From assembly GCA_020634935.1 (NCBI GenBank), contig JACKAT010000051.1, positions 1-41,767 on the forward strand: a stretch of 41,767 nt of DNA, in the 5' to 3' direction. Below, in pieces: positions 31,532 to 38,079 of this stretch; the first letter of the stretch is position 1; each line of letters begins with the position of its first letter. Origin of the DNA: Anaerolineales bacterium. GTDB taxonomy: Bacteria; Chloroflexota; Anaerolineae; 4572-78; J111. The notes under the pieces were generated by a model. It did not search any database. It saw nothing but the letters and a program-made list of their open reading frames with translations, and was not told the origin of the DNA. Both the position numbers and the translations under genes were made by a program.

Positions 31532-32092
31532 TTAAATCATCGCTTCGAGTTCCCAAAAGTCCGGATAGGTAGTAACAAACCCGGCAGCATTAACCGGCAG
31601 GTCTCGAACAAATTTGCCGCCGGCTGACTGGTAACGATAGGTCGTCTCAGTCAGCCGATGATAGCTCTGCTCAAGCGGCTCCAGGGTAAAACTGGGGAAG
31701 CGAAGCCAGGCCGCTCTAACGGGTGCGGCTTGCCCAACCGTTAATTCCATACGGCGGATAGGCAGTAAATTGGTCGAAGGGCTGAAATTCAGGTCCAGAT
31801 CAAGACAGCCGGCCACCGCCGCGTTCTCCGTGCCGTTGAGCCACCAACGGCCGGCGACGTCAACCGAGATATCTACTTCAACCGACTCAGCGCCAACCCA
31901 GCCGGCTACCCGACCTGATCGCGTTTGCCAGGTTTTATCGCAGATTATCCGATAATCCAACCGGCACGGCTGCCCATTGTGGAGGAAGTTGGCTGTGCCG
32001 GCCAGCCGCCAAAAATCGTCCTGAGCGGATAATCGCGCCGCTTCGTGGCCGGGTTGATCTACTCTGCGCCAGAGGATCGCTGCGTTGGTCAT
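31532..32092 (-). CDS. Putative glycolipid-binding protein (DUF1089)
   Basis: 186 residues, with AGGA 8 nt before ATG. The family landmarks appear in order: AILWRRVDQPGHEAARL, then LAGTANFLHNGQPCRLDYRI, DKTWQTRSGRV, VAGRWWLNG, CLDLDLNFSPSTNLLPIRRM and YRYQSAGGKFVRDLPVNAAG. The DxDL...TN-LPIRR segment is the most conserved part. The family folds as a beta-sandwich; its lipid-binding role comes from a bacterial structure and is not proven here. There is no signal peptide. It lies between the DUF1499 and metallo-hydrolase genes on the same strand. Confidence 0.86.
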   Translation of the reverse strand: MTNAAILWRRVDQPGHEAARLSAQDDFWRLAGTANFLHNGQPCRLDYRIICDKTWQTRSGRVAGWVGAESVEVDISVDVAGRWWLNGTENAAVAGCLDLDLNFSPSTNLLPIRRMELTVGQAAPVRAAWLRFPSFTLEPLEQSYHRLTETTYRYQSAGGKFVRDLPVNAAGFVTTYPDFWELEAMI

Positions 32093-32143
32093 CGATTTTT
32101 CCTTTCAATAAGCATCCGATCAGTCACCGTTGACTTAACCTTT

Positions 32144-32764
32144 TTACGTCCAGCTTACATCCCCAAACAAACCCTCATATTGACCGCGCTGGACAAATGC
32201 CTCAAAGGCGGGGCGCTCGTCGCCGAGGCGGAAAGCGGGGCCGTGGCCGGGGTAGCACCTGGTGTCATCCGGCCAGGTGAAAACGATATTGCGCATGGTT
32301 TCCATTGTGACCTTAAAATAGTGGGGCGACCAGGTTTTGCCCGGCCCGCCTTGAAAAATGGTGTCGCCGACAACAGCGCGATGGTCCGGCAGCATCAGGG
32401 TAACCATGCCGTGGGTATGGCCCGGTGTGTGGATAATCTGGAGGGTATGCAGCCCCAAAGTAAAGGTGTCGCCATCGGCAAACCACTCATCGGCCATAAC
32501 CCCCATATGAGAGTCGGCGGGATGGATGAAGACCGGCACGTTAAGTTGGTCTCGCATTTGGGGCAGCGCGCCGATGTGGTCGGTGTGGGCATGGGTTAGC
32601 AAAATAGCCACCGGCGTGGAGTCGACCAGCATGGCGGCCAGTTTGTCTGGATCGGCGCCGGGATCGATTAAAACACTTTGGCCGGTGTCCGAGCAGATCA
32701 ACGCGTAACTGTTCATCGGCCAAGGTCCAACCGAAGCGGTTTTCAAAATCAAGGGTGTCGTCAT
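32144..32764 (-). CDS. MBL-fold hydrolase, glyoxalase II-like
   Basis: 206 residues with GGAGGG 7 nt before ATG. Metal-binding motifs are complete: LLTHAHTDHIGALPQ (HxHxDH), IIHTPGHTHGMVTL, VVGDTIFQGGPG and CYPGHGPA. The size and the short C-terminus match the YcbL/GloB2-type hydrolases that split S-lactoylglutathione or related thioesters. No glutathione genes are near, so the natural substrate is open. Confidence 0.92.
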   Translation of the reverse strand: MTTPLILKTASVGPWPMNSYALICSDTGQSVLIDPGADPDKLAAMLVDSTPVAILLTHAHTDHIGALPQMRDQLNVPVFIHPADSHMGVMADEWFADGDTFTLGLHTLQIIHTPGHTHGMVTLMLPDHRAVVGDTIFQGGPGKTWSPHYFKVTMETMRNIVFTWPDDTRCYPGHGPAFRLGDERPAFEAFVQRGQYEGLFGDVSWT

Positions 32765-32787
32765 TGGTAGCCCTCCTTTTGGGTTAT

Positions 32788-32822
32788 AAAAAATTGACCG
32801 CCGTGATTTCTCCGGCGGTCAA
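32788..32822 (-). terminator. Intrinsic terminator of the tRNA-Ser operon
   Basis: On the minus strand the 10-bp stem TTGACCGCCG / CGGCGGTCAA with a 9-nt loop is followed by six T. It directly follows tRNA-Ser(GCU). Confidence 0.9.
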
Positions 32823-32827
32823 TGGTG

Positions 32828-32916
32828 CGGGGAGGGTGGGATTCGAACCCACGGTCGAGTTTTACCCCGACAACCACTTAGCAGGCGGCCCCAATCGTCC
32901 ACTCTGGCACCTCCCC
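32828..32916 (-). tRNA. tRNA-Ser (anticodon GCU)
   Basis: Acceptor arms GGGGAGG and CCTCCCC pair perfectly. The anticodon loop reads CTGCTAA (anticodon GCT), the long variable arm of a serine tRNA is present, and the T loop reads GGTTCGAATCC. The CCA end is not encoded. Confidence 0.95.
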
Positions 32917-32949
32917 AAATTTAAATAGTATTATTAAAGCGAGTGCTAG

Positions 32950-33036
32950 CGGAGGGAGAGGGATTCGAACCCCCGGAGACCTTGCGGCCTCAGTGGTTTT
33001 CAAGACCACCGCAATCGACCACTCTGCCATCCCTCC
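32950..33036 (-). tRNA. tRNA-Ser (anticodon UGA)
   Basis: Acceptor arms GGAGGGA and TCCCTCC pair. The anticodon stem-loop is GTGGT-CTTGAAA-ACCAC (anticodon TGA). The long variable arm is GAGGCCGCAAGGTCTC and the T loop is GGTTCGAATCC. It lies 33 bp upstream of tRNA-Ser(GCU) on the same strand, so they share a transcript. Confidence 0.95.
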
Positions 33037-33085
33037 AAAGCCAGACGGTAAATGACATTTTAGCAAAGGTATGATGGAAAGTCAA

Positions 33086-33114
33086 TTGAGAAATGTGAAG
33101 GCGTATGGTAGAAT
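33086..33114 (+). promoter_or_regulatory. Promoter of the kinase-like/XRE operon
   Basis: TTGAGA (33086-33091), a 17-bp spacer and TAGAAT (33109-33114), 35 bp before the GTG start at 33150. Confidence 0.65.
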
Positions 33115-33149
33115 GATAAGAAAATTAATGATGGAAAGGACACATCGCC

Positions 33150-33902
33150 GTGACCGAAACTGACTTGCAGCCTAACCAATTTACTATTCAACCCCCCCCT
33201 GGTTCTACATCGAGCCAGCCGTTGGAACTGCGCCACCTCTCGCATGATTTGCGGGGACCGCTCAACTCCATTTTGGGTTTTTCTGAATTGTTACTGGATG
33301 GGGTCGAAGGCCCGTTGACCGATTTGCAAACTGAGGATATTGCGGCGATTCGTCAAAGCGCCAAACATCTCCTGCAACTGATCACCACGGTCGTCGATTT
33401 GAGCAAGTTAGCGGCTGATGAGTTAAGGTTTGACATAGCCGATGTATCTCTGCCGGACGTAATCCAAAAATCAGTGGCAATCATCAAGCGAGACAGCTCA
33501 GTTGAGATTGCGGTTGATATGCCGAACTCCATTCCGATGATACGGGGCGACTCTGACCGAATCGGCCAGATTATTCTTATTGTCAGCCATTTCTTGATTA
33601 ACCACGAGAAAGTCAAAAAAATGAGGCTAATCGTCAAGCCTGGCGAAGCCGATGTCACCCTGCGGATGATAGCATCCAACCTGGTTATGGCTGCACCTAA
33701 GCTCAATGAGCTTTTTGAGCTGACTGTCCAGGTGGACACGCAGGGGCATAGCAAGTTGAGCTATGGCGGCGTGGAGTTACCGCTGGCCTGGCAACTAGCG
33801 GCCTACCATCAAGGCCGTCTATGGATAGAAAGCCAGGAAGACAGCGGCACCTGCTTTTTTTTGAAGTTGCCGCTACCGGTAGACTCGCCCGCCCAAAAAT
33901 GA
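33150..33902 (+). CDS. Histidine kinase-like protein with intact H-box and degenerate ATPase
   Basis: 250 residues from GTG 33150, with AAGGA 9 nt upstream. Residues 27-90 form a HisKA domain: LRHLSHDLRGPLNSILGFSE (phospho-acceptor His32) and AIRQSAKHLLQLITTVVDLS. The C-terminal half has the shape of HATPase_c (RGDSDRIGQIILIVSHFLIN, ending YHQGRLWIESQEDSGTCFFL), but the N-box Asn is absent and no DxGxG ATP loop can be found; where it should be is a hydrophobic stretch. It may therefore be a phospho-relay or pseudokinase partner. There is no sensor domain or membrane helix. The XRE gene follows after 27 bp. Confidence 0.85.
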   Translation: MTETDLQPNQFTIQPPPGSTSSQPLELRHLSHDLRGPLNSILGFSELLLDGVEGPLTDLQTEDIAAIRQSAKHLLQLITTVVDLSKLAADELRFDIADVSLPDVIQKSVAIIKRDSSVEIAVDMPNSIPMIRGDSDRIGQIILIVSHFLINHEKVKKMRLIVKPGEADVTLRMIASNLVMAAPKLNELFELTVQVDTQGHSKLSYGGVELPLAWQLAAYHQGRLWIESQEDSGTCFFLKLPLPVDSPAQK

Positions 33903-33929
33903 TTTATTGAACGGATATGCCTGGTAAAT

Positions 33930-34442
33930 ATGTTACCCACAAGTAAATATTATCCTCTCTTTGAATATCTTGAACGGCAGCCGGACTCGGGTTTGATCGA
34001 GTTGAGTTTGGCTGAGATCGAAGAAATATTGGGCCAAAAGTTACCCGTTAGCGCTCAGGTGTCAAGAGCGTGGTGGGCGAACAGCGCCACGACCCAAGGA
34101 CGAGCCTGGCAAGAAGCGGGTTGGCTCATCGACCTGCCCGATCTTGAGAATAAAGTGATTGTTTTTCGGCCGGCTCGGATTACCTATCGAGTTAGTCCTA
34201 TTCGGAAATCGGTGGGCTGGACCGGCGACCAGATTAAAGCGCTGCGCGAGTTTGCCGGCTGGTCTCAACAAGAGTTGGCCGATCGGCTGGCTGTCCGCCA
34301 ACAGACGATTAGCGACTGGGAAGTGGGCAACCATACCGCTCGCCGCTCGATGAGCAAGCTGCTGCATATGATCGCCCGAGAAGTGGGATTCCCCTATAAA
34401 ACCGACACGACTGAAGACGACCAGTCCGAACAAACCGGTTAA
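33930..34442 (+). CDS. XRE-family regulator with DUF7662-like N-terminal domain
   Basis: 170 residues from ATG 33930 with no clear ribosome binding site. Residues 5-85 match the DUF7662-like pattern: YYPLFEYLERQPDSGLIELS, then AEIEEILGQKLPVSAQVSRA, WWAN and AWQEAGWLIDLPDLENKVIV. Residues 100-160 are a helix-turn-helix: IKALREFAGWSQQELADRLA and VRQQTISDWEVGNHTARRSM. The gene probably forms an operon with the kinase-like gene. The promoter downstream contains two copies of an inverted repeat that this protein is the obvious candidate to bind (inference). Confidence 0.86.
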   Translation: MLPTSKYYPLFEYLERQPDSGLIELSLAEIEEILGQKLPVSAQVSRAWWANSATTQGRAWQEAGWLIDLPDLENKVIVFRPARITYRVSPIRKSVGWTGDQIKALREFAGWSQQELADRLAVRQQTISDWEVGNHTARRSMSKLLHMIAREVGFPYKTDTTEDDQSEQTG

Positions 34443-34451
34443 AATCACCCC

Positions 34452-34480
34452 TTGACATCAACACGGAAACGTGTTATCAT
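34452..34480 (+). promoter_or_regulatory. Consensus promoter with operator in the spacer
   Basis: TTGACA (34452-34457), an exact 17-bp spacer and TATCAT (34475-34480). The spacer carries the inverted repeat ACACG-GAAA-CGTGT (34461-34474), which would block RNA polymerase when bound. It lies 10 bp after the XRE stop codon. Confidence 0.75.
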
Positions 34481-34491
34481 CTTGACCACTT

Positions 34492-34517
34492 TAAGCGAGC
34501 TGCCCTCGCTTATTTTT
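34492..34517 (+). terminator. Attenuator-like hairpin in the leader of the 56-residue gene
   Basis: An 8-bp perfect stem TAAGCGAG / CTCGCTTA with a 5-nt loop and five T. It starts about 5 nt after the expected transcription start of the upstream promoter and ends 56 bp before the ATG, so it could stop most transcripts early. Confidence 0.65.
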
Positions 34518-34528
34518 CGCAACATAAT

Positions 34529-34542
34529 ACACGAAAACGTGT
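34529..34542. promoter_or_regulatory. Second operator copy
   Basis: ACACG-AAAA-CGTGT, the same inverted repeat as at 34461-34474 with one spacer change. The centres are 68 bp apart, with the hairpin between them and the 56-residue gene 31 bp downstream. Together they suggest looping or double occupancy by one regulator. Confidence 0.65.
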
Positions 34543-34573
34543 TTATTAACAAATTTATCAAGGGGAAATATCG

Positions 34574-34744
34574 ATGAAAAAGTATGAACTAACCGACCTC
34601 ATCAAGCGCTGGGAGCGAGAAGAAATGACGGTGGAACAGGCCGTTGGGCAAATCTTATTATGGCTGAATACCTTATCAGAGCGGGTTACCAAGCTGGAAA
34701 CTCGAGTGCGCCAGACACGTGGCTCTCAGTCGGCGGAGGGGTAA
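34574..34744 (+). CDS. 56-residue coiled-coil protein of unknown function
   Basis: ATG 34574 has AAGGGG 8 nt upstream. The product starts MKKYELTDLIKRWEREEMTV and continues with EQAVGQILLWLNTLSERVTK and LETRVRQTRG. It is fully helical, with heptad-spaced Leu/Val in the second half and a charged, Trp-containing first half. There is no membrane helix. I do not recognise a family. The elaborate promoter in front supports a real, tightly regulated gene. It could be an adaptor or inhibitor of the XRE or kinase-like protein, but nothing proves this. Confidence 0.72.
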   Translation: MKKYELTDLIKRWEREEMTVEQAVGQILLWLNTLSERVTKLETRVRQTRGSQSAEG

Positions 34745-34746
34745 AA

Positions 34747-34803
34747 GGGTAAACAGTAATTGGTTATTAGAGGCAGGGCAAAATGACCGGTTACTGTTTA
34801 CCC
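34747..34803. repeat. Inverted repeat between convergent genes
   Basis: GGGTAAACAGTAA (34747-34759) and TTACTGTTTACCC (34791-34803) are perfect 13-bp complements. There is no T-run on either strand. It separates the 56-residue gene from the end of the first ligase fusion gene. Confidence 0.7.
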
Positions 34804-34804
34804 A

Positions 34805-37800
34805 CTACTCAGAGGAACCCCATGCGATACGTTGAACCAGCCCAAAAATCAAAAAGAAGACAAAGGCTAAATCAACCAGAAAGTAGGCGTGATCAACCAA
34901 TCCGTGGGTCGTGATGACGATCATACTGCCCATCAACCCCAAAAGAAGCGACGTGGGCTGTCTTTTATAACCGGCCCAGGCCTGAGTCCAAAATCGAACT
35001 TGCAGCCAAACTAGAATCATAATGCCCCCCACTCCCAAACTGGCGCCGAAGTCTAAAACCACGTTATGAGGATGCGATAGATTTGGCTCCTGCCAGGCTT
35101 CGGGCAAGATGTAGAAGGTGCGATATTGATAGAGAAAGTTATTCAGGCCGACACCCAACAACCAGTGATCGCGCAGCATCATTAAAGCCGACTGCCATAG
35201 TTTGAGCCGGAAGAAGCCGGTACCCTGGCTGTAATCGATCACCGTCGCCAGTCTGGTTGTTGTCATAAGAGGCAACAGCGCCGCCAGCAAGAGGACTAAC
35301 CCCAGCCCTATGATCGATAAGCCATAGCGCCACTCTTGGCGATAAAACCCGACCAGCAAAGCCATGCCGATTAGGGACCCCGGCAGCGCCAATAATAGCG
35401 TTCCTCGGGAAAAAGTAAGGTATAGGGCCGCGGTGAGCACCCCTAACCCCAGGCCATACATCCCTCGTCGCTGCCTCGATGGGCCGGGCAGGAGGGTCAC
35501 GGCTAGCAATATCGGCCAGGCCCGCTCCAGAAAGAGCGCCAGATTGTTGGGAGTGGGGTAGACCGGCCCGACAACACGGCGAACGCCTTCCGCAGCGATA
35601 AATTGATGGTCGAAAAAAAAGAGGGCTAAGGCGATCGCGGCGTGGATAACCGCGCCGAAAACGAAAGCGTCAACCCATCGCCAGAGCAGGGTGGATGGGG
35701 GTAATTGCTTCGGCGGAGCGATAAATACCATCAGCATACAAAAAACAACCGGACCAAGCACCATCGTCCGCCAGGCCAACATGCTAACGCCGAAATTTTG
35801 GGCAAACAATGTCGCCAATAGGCTAAGAATGAGGAATGAGGAATGAAAAATGAAGAATGGAGAATAGTTGAATGATGAATGATGAGTGATGAATGAAACG
35901 TGATACACGCTGAACGCTGAACGTTGAACGCTGGCAACTGACCGGATCAGGCCGGCGGCGCTAAATAAGAGCAGGGCTTCTAAAAGGGAGATATTGAACA
36001 GGGGCGTCGGCTGTTGATGGGGCAGAAACGAGAGGCTGAAGGCGATTAGCATAAGGCCGAAGTCGGGCCGTAGGAAAAGGCAAATAGCCAGGAAACCCAA
36101 CAGCGCTGGCCCAAAGTGACCGGAACCGAAGTAGAGGCCAACAGCCGGCGCAGCGGTGAGAATGAATTGAATACGCTCATCCAGCTTGTAAAAGAGCGCC
36201 AGCCGGTTTGTGACGAAGCGGCGTGATTGGCTAACGTCTTTGGCAAGGGTACGGGTAAGAGCGACGCCACTGAGCGCAGCCACCAGCCCCGCGATAATCA
36301 ATCCCCACCGGGAGAAAGCACTATCGATTTCGTTAGTTACCGACCAACCCGCGATGGTCCATTGACCCCAGCCACCCTCAGCGGTGATTTCCGCTTGATG
36401 CAAGCCGGGCGGCAAGTCGCGAGCGAGGGTGATCGTTGTTGACTCACGCAGCGGATCATATAAAACCACGTAGCTGCGTCCCCGGCTGTCGAGCGGTAGG
36501 GCGTTGGCCGGCTGACCGTCGATAGTTACCCACAGATAACCGCGATAGCTCCCCCGATTGACCACCAAATCAAGATGTCTGCCGTTAAAAGAAATAGTCA
36601 ATGTCCGAGGTTCGCGGCGGGGAATATCAGCTTGGGTACCGGCAAAACGCCAACCGGAGCTGTACTGCCCGCTGGGGTGATCGGCCGGATAAACGCCTGG
36701 GGCGGCGATAGTTGGACCGCCGGCAATGGCTTCGAGCGCGGCCAGTATGGGCGGCGTATCGCGTAGGGCAAAACCGCGAGCCGGATCATCGGGTTCAAGG
36801 CCAATTGGGTCCCACCGGATCGCCAGCATGGGGCCGAGCCAGGGCCAATTTTGACGAGCCAGATTGATCGCCTCAGACGTGCGCCGGGCCTGCCGGTCAG
36901 GCGGTCCGGTCTTCCAAGGTGATTTGGGGCCAGCCCAATCGGGCGGGAGTGCGTTCCAGCCAAAAGCGGTGGCCCAAATCGGTGTTTCAGCATCGCCGTG
37001 GTTGAGCATAACCTGACGCAGCAGTTCGACGCGGCGGAAGTTGAGCGTGGCGGACATAGCCGGATCGGATGGATCACGGTCAAAGCCATAGGGCTGCGCG
37101 GCAACGATATCGAACCAGCGATTAGCTTTCACCTGGTAGAGCCGATCCAGGTAATCGATGTCGTTGAGGTTAAGCGGCCCGGTTTCCAAGGTTGGGGCCA
37201 AAGCCGCCGTCATAATGATCGCTTCGGGGTCGATCTCACGCAGGTTGAGCGCCCCCTCACGTAGCAGAGCGGCGTAGGCCGGAGCATCGACGAAGGTACG
37301 GCCCCAGTTGGCGCTGAGATTGGGTTCGTCCCAGATCTGGTAAACCGCGATCTGATGGTGATAACGAGCCGCAAAAGCACGGGCGAACCGGCCAAAATCG
37401 CTGGGGGCGAGGGGGGGGGCAGTTGCAGTCGTATGTGGCGCTCGCGCCCAGCGGGGGGAGGTGAGGAACACGGCGATGAGTTTGAAAGCGGGGGAGTGGG
37501 GGTGTTGGTTGGCTGAGAGGATAGTTGGTTGGGTGGGTGATTGAATGGGTAGAAAAGGATTGTTTTTTGAAAGGGTTAGTTGGTTAAAGTGGGTGATGGC
37601 AGTGGTAATGCGGTCGAGCGGCTGCCAGTTGAAATGGCCCGGCTCCGGCTCGAGGTCGGCCCAGCGAATGGGCTGGCGCAGCCAGGTGAGGCCACCGGCG
37701 TGGAGCGCTTCGAGCGTGGATGCAAGGTCTTCATCGTCGTAGTGAGTCAGATCGATAGTGACGCCGTAGCCTTTGTCGGCGGCCAGAGAACCGGCCGGAG

Positions 37801-37915
37801 ATGGCGGCCTTGAAAGCGAAAGTTGGTTAAAAAAATAGGCTGCGGATAGGGTTGATGCCGCGAGTAGGAGCAGCCATATGGCAGTGAAGCGATGAGAATT
37901 TAATAACTTAAGCAT
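34805..37915 (-). CDS. Glycoside-hydrolase-like barrel fused to O-antigen ligase/polymerase (paralog 1)
   Basis: 1036 residues from ATG 37915; an open frame to 38011 runs through a hairpin repeat and is not used. A membrane anchor lies at about 10-30. Residues 45-390 form a clan-A glycosidase-like barrel (GGLTWLRQPIRWADLEPEPG, QIWDEPNLSANWG, PIWATAFGW, then PMLAIRWD). The acid/base Glu is present in WDEP (Glu197), but the nucleophile position of the usual TEFG reads TAFG (Ala317). A beta-sandwich follows at about 395-540 (VNRGSYRGYLWVTIDGQPAN). The C-terminal half has about ten membrane helices with a Wzy/WaaL motif (GVGLNNFLYQYR, HPHNVVLDFGASLG). Such modules join or polymerise cell-surface glycans. 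An interhelical loop is filled by low-complexity repeats (35826-35935). Confidence 0.87.
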   Translation of the reverse strand: MLKLLNSHRFTAIWLLLLAASTLSAAYFFNQLSLSRPPSPAGSLAADKGYGVTIDLTHYDDEDLASTLEALHAGGLTWLRQPIRWADLEPEPGHFNWQPLDRITTAITHFNQLTLSKNNPFLPIQSPTQPTILSANQHPHSPAFKLIAVFLTSPRWARAPHTTATAPPLAPSDFGRFARAFAARYHHQIAVYQIWDEPNLSANWGRTFVDAPAYAALLREGALNLREIDPEAIIMTAALAPTLETGPLNLNDIDYLDRLYQVKANRWFDIVAAQPYGFDRDPSDPAMSATLNFRRVELLRQVMLNHGDAETPIWATAFGWNALPPDWAGPKSPWKTGPPDRQARRTSEAINLARQNWPWLGPMLAIRWDPIGLEPDDPARGFALRDTPPILAALEAIAGGPTIAAPGVYPADHPSGQYSSGWRFAGTQADIPRREPRTLTISFNGRHLDLVVNRGSYRGYLWVTIDGQPANALPLDSRGRSYVVLYDPLRESTTITLARDLPPGLHQAEITAEGGWGQWTIAGWSVTNEIDSAFSRWGLIIAGLVAALSGVALTRTLAKDVSQSRRFVTNRLALFYKLDERIQFILTAAPAVGLYFGSGHFGPALLGFLAICLFLRPDFGLMLIAFSLSFLPHQQPTPLFNISLLEALLLFSAAGLIRSVASVQRSAFSVYHVSFITHHSSFNYSPFFIFHSSFLILSLLATLFAQNFGVSMLAWRTMVLGPVVFCMLMVFIAPPKQLPPSTLLWRWVDAFVFGAVIHAAIALALFFFDHQFIAAEGVRRVVGPVYPTPNNLALFLERAWPILLAVTLLPGPSRQRRGMYGLGLGVLTAALYLTFSRGTLLLALPGSLIGMALLVGFYRQEWRYGLSIIGLGLVLLLAALLPLMTTTRLATVIDYSQGTGFFRLKLWQSALMMLRDHWLLGVGLNNFLYQYRTFYILPEAWQEPNLSHPHNVVLDFGASLGVGGIMILVWLQVRFWTQAWAGYKRQPTSLLLGLMGSMIVITTHGLVDHAYFLVDLAFVFFLIFGLVQRIAWGSSE
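35826..35935. repeat. Simple-repeat tract inside the coding sequence of paralog 1
   Basis: Runs of GAATGAGGAATGA, GAATGATGAATGATGAGTGA and GCTGAACGCTGAACG occupy this stretch in frame. They encode VQRSAFSVYHVSFITHHSSF and similar residues. The DNA vocabulary is that of intergenic simple repeats, yet the frame stays open. The homologous loop of paralog 2 holds a different repeat (39152-39232). Confidence 0.8.
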
Positions 37916-37969
37916 AGAGAGAGCCAGATCGTCCCTTAGCTTAGGGATGACGCCGAGAATGAAAATGTA

Positions 37970-38031
37970 TTGGAGCGACAAAGCTTGCTTTGTGATGCAG
38001 GATAGGGTCAAAGTAAACTTTGACGCTCCAA
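37970..38031. repeat. Cloverleaf-like inverted repeat between the paralogs
   Basis: The outer arm TTGGAGCG (37970-37977) pairs with CGCTCCAA (38024-38031). Inside are two hairpins, ACAAAGC-tt-GCTTTGT and GTCAAAGT-aa-ACTTTGAC. It shares its core with the 32-bp tandem units at 28303-28440. Confidence 0.75.
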
Positions 38032-38079
38032 ACGTCTATTTTCAGAATGGAGATTGGAAACTTGCCATTGAAAACGGCG

